DNA from: Citrobacter koseri
Lineage (GTDB): Bacteria > Pseudomonadota > Gammaproteobacteria > Enterobacterales > Enterobacteriaceae
Length of the DNA: 64,000 nucleotides
Reading direction: 5' to 3'
Assembly: GCA_900446925.1 (NCBI GenBank)
Contig: UAVY01000004.1
Location: 186,001 to 250,000, forward strand
Of this stretch, positions 55,944-64,000 are shown piece by piece. The translations under genes and the position numbers were made by a program. Numbering within the stretch: the first letter of the stretch is position 1; the number at the start of each line of letters is the position of its first letter. The notes beneath the pieces are model-generated. The model was not told where the DNA came from. It saw only the letters and a list, made by a program, of their open reading frames with translations, and did no database searches.

Positions 55944-56876
55944 TCAGGACTGTTTTTTCTGCTTTTCCGCCTTCTTTCCGGCACGCAGCCTGGCCTCTTC
56001 TTTGCGTCTGGCGCTCATATCATTACGGATCTGCGCATGGCTCATAAGCGCGAAGATGAATGTACCGCCGCAGATATTCCCCGCCAGCGTGGGCAAAGCA
56101 AAGGGCCAGAAAAAGTCGCTCCAGTGCAGCGTGCCGTTAAACACCAGATAGAGGATTTCAACCGAACCCACGACGATATGGGTCGTGTCAGCGAGGGCGA
56201 TAAGCCAGGTCATCAGAATGATCACCACGATTTTTGCGGCGCCGGCAGCGGGAAACATCCATACCATTGTGGCAATGATCCAGCCGGAGATAATGGCATT
56301 GGCAAACATCTCGCCAGGGCTGTTTTTCATCACATCCATGCCGATTTTGACAAACGCATCACGCGTTTCTTCGTCAAATATAGGCATATATTCAAAAGCC
56401 CATGCGGCGATGCCAGTACCGACTACGTTGCCCAGTAACACCACGCTCCAGAGCCGCATCAGCAGACCCGCGTTGCCCATCGTCGGGTTTTGCATCACCG
56501 GCAGAACGGCGGTGACGGTATTTTCAGTAAACAACTGCTGGCGCGCCATGATGACGATGATAAAACCAAAGGTATAACCCAGATTCTCAAGTAAAAAACT
56601 GCCGGGGACGCCGTCCAGCTGTACGTGAAAAATACCTTTCGCCAGTAGCGAGGCGCCCATTGAGAGCCCTGCGGCAATGGCTGACCACAGCAGCGCCATA
56701 GCGTCACGCTCCAGCTCTTTTTCGCCGTCCTGGCGGATATGTTCGTGAATCGCCATCGCGCGTGAGGGGAGGCGATCCTCGTCGACCTCTATCTTTTTCC
56801 CGCGTTGTTTTTCTTCGCTTTCGACTTCGAGTTCGTCACTGTGTTGATCAATTTTCTCTTCGCTGAATTTATCCAT
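55944..56876 (-). CDS. yfdC: YfdC, formate/nitrite-transporter (FNT) family membrane protein
   Basis: Intact 310-residue inner-membrane protein. A charged N-terminal segment (DELEVESEEKQRGKKIEVDE) precedes six helices of the FNT fold (AIAAGLSMGASLLAKGIFHV, FGFIIVIMARQQLFTENTVT, AIISGWIIATMVWMFP, GSVEILYLVFNGTLHWSDF). I choose ATG 56876 (MDKFSEEKIDQHSDE) as in E. coli; an upstream ATG adds eight unsupported residues. The transported ion is unknown. It adjoins argW as in E. coli. Confidence 0.92.
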   Translation of the reverse strand: MDKFSEEKIDQHSDELEVESEEKQRGKKIEVDEDRLPSRAMAIHEHIRQDGEKELERDAMALLWSAIAAGLSMGASLLAKGIFHVQLDGVPGSFLLENLGYTFGFIIVIMARQQLFTENTVTAVLPVMQNPTMGNAGLLMRLWSVVLLGNVVGTGIAAWAFEYMPIFDEETRDAFVKIGMDVMKNSPGEMFANAIISGWIIATMVWMFPAAGAAKIVVIILMTWLIALADTTHIVVGSVEILYLVFNGTLHWSDFFWPFALPTLAGNICGGTFIFALMSHAQIRNDMSARRKEEARLRAGKKAEKQKKQS

Positions 56877-57164
56877 TGTGAGACCTCGTGATGAACACAT
56901 TTGTCTAAAGCGTAGTGGCTTTTATCCGACTGAAGGCAGGGCAAACTCTGAAATCGCAAAAAAGGCGACGCGCGTTTTTACCCGCCCGGTTAGAATGAAA
57001 CCCGCCATGAGCCAGAGTTACAGGCTATGATCAAATCAACAAGAATCAGTATATAGACATCATTTGACGTGCTGTTACAATCGCTCACACCTAAACAGGC
57101 GGATACGGTCTCGTTCCGTCATGGATGGCAATCAGCGATAGCCATAATCAACAGGGAGACATTT

Positions 57165-57922
57165 ATGAAGCTTCGCCTGTCGGCGCTTGCGCTGGGGAGC
57201 ACACTGCTGGTGGGATGTGCAAGCTCCGGTACAGAACAGCAGGGGCGTTCAGATCCGCTCGAAGGATTTAACCGCACCATGTACAACTTCAACTTTAACG
57301 TGTTGGACCCGTATGTCGTTCGACCGGTCGCTGTCGCCTGGCGTGATTATGTTCCGCAGCCTGCCAGAAATGGTTTGAGTAATTTTACCAGCAACCTCGA
57401 AGAGCCTGCGATTATGGTGAACTATTTCCTGCAGGGCGATCCCTATCAGGGCATGGTGCACTTCACCCGCTTCTTCCTGAATAGTATTTTGGGAATGGGG
57501 GGGCTTTATTGATGTTGCGGGGATGGCGAATCCAAAACTACAGCGTGTTGAACCGCACCGTTTCGGCAGTACGTTAGGCCATTACGGTGTGGGGTATGGC
57601 CCCTACGGTGCAACTTCCGTTCTATGGCAGCTTCACGCTGCGTGAAGATGGCGGTGATATGGCCGATACCCTTTATCCGGTACTCTCCTGGCTCACCTGG
57701 CCGATGTCTATTGGTAAATGGACCATTGAAGGAATTGAAACCCGCGCGCAACTGCTGGATTCCGATGGTCTGCTGCGTCAGTCTTCCGACCCGTATATTC
57801 TGGTGCGTGAAGCATACTTCCAGCGTCATGACTTCATCGCTAACGGCGGGAAGCTTAAACCGCAGGAAAACCCGAATGCCCAGGCGATTCAGGACGATCT
57901 CAAAGAGATTGATTCTGAATAA
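57165..57922 (+). CDS. mlaA: Outer-membrane lipid asymmetry protein MlaA (VacJ)
   Basis: Outer-membrane lipoprotein of the Mla system, which removes surface phospholipids and passes them to MlaC. The lipobox is GSTLLVGCASS with Cys near residue 18. The VacJ blocks DPLEGFNRTMYNFNFNVLDP and NFTSNLEEPAIMVNYFLQGD are present. Two extra G occur: one in the G run at 57496-57503 and one near 57609. Correction restores GMGGFIDVAGMANPKLQ and 251 residues, the E. coli length. Mla genes other than mlaA lie elsewhere, as usual. Confidence 0.94.
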
Positions 57923-57937
57923 CCACACGAGGCTAAT

Positions 57938-57970
57938 AAAAAAGGTGAGTCAAAAGACTCACCTTTTTTT
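57938..57970. terminator. Terminator between mlaA and fadL
   Basis: AAAAAAGGTGAGTCAAAAGA and CTCACCTTTTTTT form a symmetrical stem with A and T tracts, usable from both convergent genes. Confidence 0.88.
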
Positions 57971-57984
57971 ACGTCTGATGAAAA

Positions 57985-59336
57985 TCAGAACGCGTAGTTA
58001 AAGTTCGTACCGAACAGCCAGGCTTTACCGTCAGACTTGAAGGAGTAAGCTGCCGGGCCTTCCCCTTCGGTGAATTTCACGTTCTGACCGTGCATATAGG
58101 ATGCGCCAACGTCAATAGAAGCATCTTCATTGAAGGCGTAAGTTGCACCCGCGCTCAGCCACAGACGGTCCTGATCGGGAATAGAAATGGAACGTTTGTT
58201 TGCCGGAACCGGGCTATCGTCATACGCGATACCGGTACGGAAAGTCCAGTTCTTATCGTAGTAGTAGGTCGTACCCAACGCGATACGGTACGCATCCTTA
58301 AAGCTTTCATCTTTATAGAAGAGCGTCTGGCCGTCGTCGCCTTTGGCTTTTAACTCCTGGAACTGGCTCCAGCTGGTATAAGTCAGGCTATAGTGGATAG
58401 CCCATTGCGGCGCGACGCGGTTATAACCGGAGATTTCCCACATTTCAGGCAGGTTCAGGGTTAAGGAACCATTCTGTGTTGCGCCGCCAGTGCCGTATGG
58501 CAGGCTTGAAAGCCCCATACTGGCGAAAATATTGTTCAGATTTGGGTTAATGGAGCTTTTGTAATCGCCTTCGAAGTCGATTTTCACTTCAGAGCGGTAG
58601 GTCAGGCCCCAAACGGTTATCCTTGTCGAGTTCATACAGGATGCCTGCATTCCAGCCGAATCCCCACTCATCACCCTTCAGGTGGGCGATCTGGGAGTCA
58701 GGGGAGTTAATGCCATCCGTCCACTGAGAGGGTACGCCTTGTCCAACCAGCTGTTGTGAAAAGCACCGGACCGAGGGAACCCGCGTAGCGCTCAATTTTA
58801 GCCTTCGCGTAAACCGCATCAAAACCGACCCCGAAGCTCCAGCTATTATTCAGGCGATAGGCGCCGCTGAGGTTCAGGTTCACCGTTTGCAGGTCTGTTT
58901 TACCGCCATAGATACCGGCTGAATAATCTTTATTGAATTCGGTGGCGAGGCCATAGTTGGAGGTAATGGATGCCCCCCAACCGAACTGATCGTTGATCGG
59001 CGCAACGAAGTGCAGGTTAGGAACCCACGCTGTTGGCGCAATATTATTCGCGTTGGCATTTTGCCCGGTTAAGTTAGAGCGGCCGGTCACATTGACATCT
59101 GGATCGATATACACCGCACCCGCAGAGAAGGTGGGGCGATCGAACATCATAATTAACGCCGGGTTGCGGCTAACGTTACCGGCATCATCTGCGATAGCGC
59201 CTTCACCCGAATAAGCCCGGCCAAGGCCAGAGGAAGAAAATTCGTTTAACTGAAAGCCTGCAGACCAGGCCTGTGTGGAGACGATTGCCACTGCGACTGC
59301 GAGAGCAGACTTTGTAAACAGGGTTTTCTGGCTCAT
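57985..59336 (-). CDS. fadL: Long-chain fatty acid outer-membrane transporter FadL
   Basis: Outer-membrane beta-barrel that takes up long-chain fatty acids. The signal peptide is [21 protein letters not shown]. The N-terminal hatch motif [20 protein letters not shown] follows ([11 protein letters not shown] before it), and the barrel ends [11 protein letters not shown] with terminal Phe. I start at ATG 59336 ([12 protein letters not shown]), as in E. coli. Two +1 shifts near 58607 and 58759 split it; corrected length is 449 residues. Two FadR-type operators lie upstream. Confidence 0.94.
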
Positions 59337-59421
59337 GACCATAACCTCATCGATTTATTTTTATACAAACTATGTTACATGCCGTAACAGGAGCGCGAAG
59401 TGTAGGGTCTGAGGTACGACA

Positions 59422-59438
59422 GAGAAATCAGACCAGTG
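59422..59438 (-). promoter_or_regulatory. fadL: FadR-type operator of fadL, distal
   Basis: The minus strand reads CACTGGTCTGATTTCTC, matching the FadR consensus AGCTGGTCCGAYNTGTT at about 12 of 17 positions. E. coli fadL also has two FadR sites here. Confidence 0.65.
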
Positions 59439-59445
59439 GCGTGAG

Positions 59446-59462
59446 TATAGGTCTGACCAGCT
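59446..59462 (-). promoter_or_regulatory. fadL: FadR-type operator of fadL, upstream copy
   Basis: The minus strand reads AGCTGGTCAGACCTATA, about 14 of 17 to the FadR consensus. It lies 24 bp from the other site. FadR would repress fadL when acyl-CoA is scarce. Confidence 0.75.
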
Positions 59463-59707
59463 GGAATGTTGCAAGTATGTTTATAATATTTTTCAATTGT
59501 GATCGTAGAAACGCGATCCAGCTGGCAAATTTGAGGCCTGGCGCACTCACTCGATTGGGCGATTTTTGTTTTAGATCATTTTTAAGTGTGATTTCGGTCA
59601 CTTATCCCATTTTGCGTCATTAACGACTGGAGAGCCTTTTTCCACGAGCGTAAAATATCCTCAATATTTATCTGGCACTTTGAGTGCAAATACAGAGGAA
59701 ATCTACA
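59463..59707. other. Remaining fadL/yfcZ intergenic sequence
   Basis: Together with the operators this divergent gap spans 371 bp (59337-59707). I see no gene here. AGGAAATCTAC lies just before the yfcZ ATG. Confidence 0.5.
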
Positions 59708-59992
59708 ATGAGTAAATGCAGTGCTGATGAAACCCCGGTTTGCTGCTGTATGGATGTTGGCACCATTATGGACAACTCCGATTGCACCGCGTCTTACAGC
59801 CGTGTGTTTGAAAACCGCGCGCAGGCCGAAGAGACGCTGGCGGCTCTGACAGAAAAAGCGCGTGGCGTGGAGTCTGAACCTTGCCAGATTACATCCACCT
59901 TTACCGAAGAAGCTGAAGGCGTGCGTCTGGACATCGACTTTGTCTTCGCCTGCGAAGCTGAAACGCTGATCTTCCAGCTGGGTCTGCGTTAA
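59708..59992 (+). CDS. yfcZ: Conserved protein YfcZ (UPF0381)
   Basis: Intact 94-residue cytoplasmic protein, nearly identical to E. coli YfcZ. It is rich in Cys at the N-terminus (MSKCSADETPVCCCMDVGTI) and acidic overall (FTEEAEGVRLDIDFVFACEA). Function unknown; the Cys cluster suggests metal or redox chemistry, which is inference. ATG 59708 is chosen over an upstream ATG because it matches the family start. Confidence 0.93.
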   Translation: MSKCSADETPVCCCMDVGTIMDNSDCTASYSRVFENRAQAEETLAALTEKARGVESEPCQITSTFTEEAEGVRLDIDFVFACEAETLIFQLGLR

Positions 59993-60004
59993 TCCCCTTC
60001 TTTG

Positions 60005-60037
60005 AATGCCCCTGTCAAATTCTGGCAGGGGCATTTT
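60005..60037 (+). terminator. yfcZ terminator
   Basis: AATGCCCCTGTC, a short loop, and GGCAGGGGCATTTT form a strong stem ending in T. Confidence 0.85.
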
Positions 60038-60125
60038 CGTAACCCTCTGTTACTATCCTCTGTGTCTTAGCTCTCACTTTCTGGTGTCTCCGCTTGGCGA
60101 AATGTAAAAAATTGGTTAAGACTGT

Positions 60126-60143
60126 GATCAGGTCAGACCACTT
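60126..60143 (-). promoter_or_regulatory. fadI: FadR-type operator of fadIJ
   Basis: The minus strand reads AAGTGGTCTGACCTGATC, close to the FadR consensus (core TGGTCTGACCTG). It lies 25 bp before the fadI ATG, placing it over or just after the promoter. Confidence 0.75.
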
Positions 60144-60168
60144 ATTTTATTTTTTACAGGGGAATGTT

Positions 60169-61479
60169 ATGAGTCAGGCTTTACCACTGGTTACCCGCCA
60201 GGGCGATCGTATCGCCATTGTAAGCGGATTACGTACGCCGTTTGCTCGTCAGGCCACCGCTTTTCATGGCATTCCTGCTGTTGAGTTGGGAAAAATGGTT
60301 GTTGGGGAATTGCTGGCGCGCAGTGAAATACCTGCCGAGGTTATTGAGCAACTGGTTTTTGGCCAGGTGGTGCAAATGCCTGAAGCTCCCAACATCGCCC
60401 GGGAAATTGTGCTGGGTACGGGGATGAATGTTCACACCGATGCCTACAGCGTAAGCCGGGCGTGCGCGACCAGTTTTCAGGCGGTAGCGAATGTTGCGGA
60501 AAGCCTGATGGCGGGGACGATTCGCGCGGGGATTGCTGGCGGCGCGGACTCCTCTTCCGTGTTACCCATTGGCGTCAGCAAAAAGTTGGCGCGTATACTG
60601 GTGGACGTCAATAAAGCCCGCACGACCGGGCAAAAACTCAAACTCTTTTCCCGCCTGCGTCTGCGAGACCTGATGCCTGTTCCGCCCGCGGTCGCTGAAT
60701 ATTCCACCGGGCTGCGGATGGGCGATACGGCCGAGCAAATGGCGAAAACCTATGGCATTACGCGTGAGCAGCAGGATGCGCTGGCGCATCGTTCCCATCA
60801 ACGTGCCGCACAGGCCTGGGCTGAAGGTAAACTGGCGGATGAGGTAATGACGACATATGCGCCGCCGTATAAAGAGCCTTTTTCTGAAGATAATAATATT
60901 CGTGGCAACTCTACTCTGGCAGATTATGCGAAGCTGCGCCCCGCGTTTGATCGACAACATGGGACGGTCACGGCGGCGAACAGTACGCCGCTGACGGATG
61001 GCGCGGCAGCCGTCATCCTGATGACGGAGTCTCGCGCTAAAGAACTTGGCCTGGCGCCGTTGGGCTATCTGCGTAGCTATGCGTTTACCGCAATTGACGT
61101 CTGGCAGGACATGCTGCTGGGCCCGGCCTGGTCGACGCCGCTGGCGCTGGAGCGGGCCGGATTAACGCTGGCCGATCTCTCGTTAATTGATATGCATGAA
61201 GCCTTTGCCGCTCAGACGCTGGCTAACATTCAACTGCTTGGCAGCGAGCGTTTTGCTCGCGACGTACTGGGCAGGGCGCATGCGACCGGGGAAGTGGATG
61301 ACAGTAAGTTTAACGTCCTCGGCGGGTCGATTGCCTATGGACATCCGTTTGCCGCAACGGGGGCGCGGATGATCACGCAAACCCTGCATGAGCTACGCCG
61401 TCGGGGAGGCGGTTTTGGCCTGGTGACCGCGTGTGCTGCGGGGGGTTTAGGGGCGGCAATGGTTCTGGAGGCGGAATAA
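60169..61479 (+). CDS. fadI: 3-ketoacyl-CoA thiolase FadI
   Basis: Beta subunit of the second (anaerobic) beta-oxidation complex, cleaving 3-ketoacyl-CoA. Intact 436 residues. The active Cys is in [13 protein letters not shown], the His in DMHEAFAAQ and [11 protein letters not shown], and the second Cys in [15 protein letters not shown] start at ATG 60169 ([14 protein letters not shown]), preceded by CAGGGGAATG. Its stop overlaps the fadJ start by one base. A FadR-type site lies just upstream. Confidence 0.96.
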   Translation: MSQALPLVTRQGDRIAIVSGLRTPFARQATAFHGIPAVELGKMVVGELLARSEIPAEVIEQLVFGQVVQMPEAPNIAREIVLGTGMNVHTDAYSVSRACATSFQAVANVAESLMAGTIRAGIAGGADSSSVLPIGVSKKLARILVDVNKARTTGQKLKLFSRLRLRDLMPVPPAVAEYSTGLRMGDTAEQMAKTYGITREQQDALAHRSHQRAAQAWAEGKLADEVMTTYAPPYKEPFSEDNNIRGNSTLADYAKLRPAFDRQHGTVTAANSTPLTDGAAAVILMTESRAKELGLAPLGYLRSYAFTAIDVWQDMLLGPAWSTPLALERAGLTLADLSLIDMHEAFAAQTLANIQLLGSERFARDVLGRAHATGEVDDSKFNVLGGSIAYGHPFAATGARMITQTLHELRRRGGGFGLVTACAAGGLGAAMVLEAE

Positions 61480-63626
61480 TGGACATGACATCAGCGTTCA
61501 CGCTTAACGTGCGTCTGGATAACGTCGCGGTCGTCTCTATTGATGTCCCCGGTGAGAAAATGAATACCCTGAAGGCGGAGTTCGCGACGCAGGTTCGCGC
61601 CATCCTGAAACAGATTCGGGAAAACAAGGCGCTGCGCGGTGTGGTTTTTATTTCTGCGAAGCCGGATAACTTTATCGCGGGGGCGGATATCAACATGATC
61701 GGCAACTGCAAAAGCGCGCAGGAAGCTGAAACGCTGGCGCGTCAGGGCCAGCAGATAATGGCTGAAATTCAGGCTCTGTCTGTTCCGGTTGTCGCCGCCA
61801 TTCACGGCGCGTGTCTCGGCGGTGGGTTAGAGATGGCGCTGGCTTGCCATCGGCGCATTTGTACTGATGATGCGAAAACCGTGCTGGGTCTGCCGGAAGT
61901 GCAACTGGGGCTGCTGCCAGGGTCTGGCGGTACGCAGCGATTACCGCGCCTAGTTGGGGTGAGTACGGCGCTGGACATGATCCTCACCGGTAAGCAGTTA
62001 CGGCCAAAACAAGCGCTCAGGGTTGGTCTGGTGGACGAAGTCGTGCCGCACGCCATTTTGCTTGAGGCCGCCGTGGAACTGGCGATTAAAGGGCGTTCCG
62101 CTCAGCGGAATTTACCGGTGCGTGAGCGTATTCTGGCCGGGCCGCTTGGGCGCACGCTGCTGTTTCGTATGGTCAGTAAAAAAACCGGGCAGAAAACGCA
62201 GGGTAATTACCCGGCGACAGAGCGAATCCTTGAGGTGATTGAAACCGGGCTGTCGCAGGGAAGCAGCAGCGGATACGACGCGGAAGCGCGGGCGTTTGGC
62301 GAACTGGCGATGACGCCGCAGTCGCAGGCGTTGCGGAATATCTTTTTTGCCAGCACCGAAGTGAAAAAAGATCCGGGGAGCGACGCGCAGCCTGGTCCGT
62401 TAGCCAGCGTAGGCGTGCTGGGCGGAGGTCTGATGGGCGGCGGTATTGCTTACGTGACGGCCTGTAAAGGCGGCTTGCCGGTTCGCATCAAAGATATTAA
62501 TGCCAAAGGCATCAACCACGCGCTGAAGTACAGCTGGGATCAGCTTGAAACCAAAGTTCGCCGCCGTCATATCAAAGCGGGCGAACGCGACAAACAGCTG
62601 GCGCTAATCTCCGGCTCAACGGATTACCGCGGCTTCTCGCATCGGGATCTGGTTATTGAAGCGGTGTTTGAAGATCTGGCGTTAAAACAGCAGATGGTGG
62701 CGGAAGTCGAGCAAAACTGCGCTCCTCACACCATTTTTGCCTCCAACACCTCATCTTTACCCATCGGCGACATCGCGGCTAACGCGGCCAGGCCTGAGCA
62801 GGTGATTGGTTTGCACTTCTTTAGCCCGGTAGAAAAAATGCCGTTGGTGGAGGTCATTCCTCATGCGACAACCTCCGCGCAGACGATCGCCACGACCGTT
62901 AAGCTGGCGAAAAAACAGGGCAAAACGCCGATTGTGGTCAGCGATAAAGCCGGGTTCTACGTTAATCGTATTCTTGCCCCGTATATCAACGAAGCAATAC
63001 GGTTGCTGACCGAAGGCGAACGCGTTGAAGCGATCGACGCCGCGCTGGTCAAGTTTGGTTTTCCGGTCGGGCCAATCCAACTTTTGGATGAGGTTGGCAT
63101 CGATACAGGCACTAAAATTATACCTGTACTGGAGGCCGCTTACGGCGAACGTTTTAGCGCGCCTGCAAACGTTGTTGCCTCAATTTTGAATGACGATCGC
63201 AAAGGCAGAAAAAATGGTCGCGGTTTCTATCTTTATGGCGTGAAAGGGCGTAAAAGCAAAAAACAGGTCGACCCTGCAATTTATAGGCTTATTGGTACGC
63301 AAGGGCAGAGCCGACTTTCTGCGCAGCAAATGGCTGAGCGGTGCGTGATGTTAATGCTCAATGAAGCGGCGCGCTGCTTTGATGAGAAGGTGATCCGCAG
63401 CGCGCGTGATGGCGACATCGGCGCGGTATTTGGTATTGGTTTTCCGCCGTTTCTTGGCGGCCCGTTCCGTTATATGGACACTCTCGGCGCGGGTGAAGTG
63501 GTTGCGGTTCTGCAACGACTGGCTACGCAGTATGGCGACCGGTTTACCCCGTGCGAGCGCTTATTGCGGATGGCTGAACGCGGTGAACGTTTCTGGAACA
63601 GTGGGGAAACAGACCTGAAGGAATAA
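61479..63626 (+). CDS. fadJ: Trifunctional beta-oxidation enzyme FadJ
   Basis: Alpha subunit: enoyl-CoA hydratase/isomerase at the N-terminus and L-3-hydroxyacyl-CoA dehydrogenase at the C-terminus. Intact 715 residues. The hydratase motifs [25 protein letters not shown] and [20 protein letters not shown] (catalytic Glu pair) are present. The NAD-binding [17 protein letters not shown], the [15 protein letters not shown] catalytic His block and [15 protein letters not shown] follow. ATG 61479 shares its A with the fadI stop. Confidence 0.96.
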   Translation: MDMTSAFTLNVRLDNVAVVSIDVPGEKMNTLKAEFATQVRAILKQIRENKALRGVVFISAKPDNFIAGADINMIGNCKSAQEAETLARQGQQIMAEIQALSVPVVAAIHGACLGGGLEMALACHRRICTDDAKTVLGLPEVQLGLLPGSGGTQRLPRLVGVSTALDMILTGKQLRPKQALRVGLVDEVVPHAILLEAAVELAIKGRSAQRNLPVRERILAGPLGRTLLFRMVSKKTGQKTQGNYPATERILEVIETGLSQGSSSGYDAEARAFGELAMTPQSQALRNIFFASTEVKKDPGSDAQPGPLASVGVLGGGLMGGGIAYVTACKGGLPVRIKDINAKGINHALKYSWDQLETKVRRRHIKAGERDKQLALISGSTDYRGFSHRDLVIEAVFEDLALKQQMVAEVEQNCAPHTIFASNTSSLPIGDIAANAARPEQVIGLHFFSPVEKMPLVEVIPHATTSAQTIATTVKLAKKQGKTPIVVSDKAGFYVNRILAPYINEAIRLLTEGERVEAIDAALVKFGFPVGPIQLLDEVGIDTGTKIIPVLEAAYGERFSAPANVVASILNDDRKGRKNGRGFYLYGVKGRKSKKQVDPAIYRLIGTQGQSRLSAQQMAERCVMLMLNEAARCFDEKVIRSARDGDIGAVFGIGFPPFLGGPFRYMDTLGAGEVVAVLQRLATQYGDRFTPCERLLRMAERGERFWNSGETDLKE

Positions 63627-63832
63627 GGTCATATCAGGACGAGACCGCACCGAATGACTGTGTGGTGGTCAATTTGTAAACAAAGATTGACTATACTTAC
63701 GCCATTGAGGTAAAAAACAGCGTTTCATTCGGTGAATGGATAAGGCACAATGCCGGCCACCGCATTTTTATCATACCCGTCAGGGTTTTTGCTAAGAATG
63801 TGGGTGATTCTGGTTAACAAAAGCGGTGCAAT

Positions 63833-64000
63833 ATGCAAGTTTTTATCATGCGTCACGGCGACGCGGCCCTCGATGCCGCCAGTGATTCGGTTCGTCCCTT
63901 AACCTCGTGTGGTTGTGACGAATCCCGCCTTATGGCGAACTGGCTGAAAGGTCAAAAAGTGGATATCGAACGTGTTCTGGTGAGCCCGTTTCTACGAGCC
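63833..64000 (+). CDS. sixA: Phosphohistidine phosphatase SixA, 3' end missing
   Basis: The first 56 codons of the histidine-phosphatase-family protein SixA. The catalytic RHG motif is in MQVFIMRHGDAALDA and a second Arg region in RVLVSPFLRA, where the window ends. In E. coli SixA removes phosphate from the nitrogen PTS protein NPr (earlier reported for ArcB). The ATG at 63833 lies about 200 bp after fadJ; that gap holds its own promoter region. Confidence 0.93.
   Translation, partial: MQVFIMRHGDAALDAASDSVRPLTSCGCDESRLMANWLKGQKVDIERVLVSPFLRA

Overview
The window is chromosome of an enterobacterium of the Salmonella/Citrobacter/Escherichia group, most like a Salmonella lineage. Gene order follows the E. 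coli K-12 nupC-gltX-xap, glk-alaC-lpxP and argW-fadL-fadIJ-sixA segments in inverted orientation. The chromosome also carries ipdC and a YghZ-type aldo/keto reductase between ypeC and yfeO, as I remember for Salmonella, and it retains the complete fry/ypd cluster. The species cannot be fixed by reading alone.

Layout: (1) 1-6.7 kb: xapA (5' end missing), xapB, xapR; a lysV-valYXU tRNA operon on the minus strand; gltX; the paired small HTH genes yfeD/yfeC; alaX/alaW. (2) 6.8-12.4 kb: c-di-GMP phosphodiesterase pdeA, nucleoside transporter nupC, Mn transporter mntH with an MntR box, and ypeC. (3) 12.4-17.8 kb: aldo/keto reductase, indolepyruvate decarboxylase ipdC, CLC-type channel yfeO, glucokinase glk. 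(4) 17.9-27.9 kb: the Fry phosphotransferase system (fryB, fryC, fryA) with the peptidases ypdF and ypdE, the AraC regulator ypdC and the ypdA/ypdB two-component system. (5) 28.2-30.9 kb: alaC, the 23-residue membrane peptide ypdK, and lpxP. (6) 30.9-55.8 kb: an accessory island between lpxP and tRNA argW. It holds a roughly 2,320-residue autotransporter, a LuxR-type regulator with a membrane CSS/degenerate-EAL protein, a YcaC-XapX-amidohydrolase operon with a divergent LysR regulator, a MarA-size AraC protein, an extra GAPDH, a DosP-like haem-PAS phosphodiesterase overlapping a diguanylate cyclase, a PQQ-type soluble glucose dehydrogenase and an MFS exporter. (7) 55.8-64 kb: argW, yfdC, mlaA, fadL, yfcZ, fadI, fadJ and the start of sixA, with FadR-type operators before fadL and fadI.

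A property of the whole window controls how it should be read: more than twenty coding regions contain single-base insertions or deletions, mostly at homopolymers or doubled bases. They occur in the essential gene gltX and in glk, mlaA, fadL and nupC. Removing the surplus bases restores the usual family lengths (GltX 471, Glk 321, MlaA 251, FryA 831, FryC 415, YpdE 345, XapB 418 residues). I therefore read nearly all of these breaks as sequencing or assembly errors, and I give each gene as one full span with the breaks noted. Other stretches, such as ypdB-ypdA-alaC and yfcZ-fadI-fadJ, are clean.

Functional themes are nucleoside salvage (xap, nupC), sugar phosphorylation and PTS signalling (glk, fry, ypd), fatty-acid uptake and beta-oxidation under FadR, and outer-membrane maintenance (lpxP, mlaA). 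A notable concentration of c-di-GMP proteins (pdeA plus three in the island) lies beside a giant surface adhesin.
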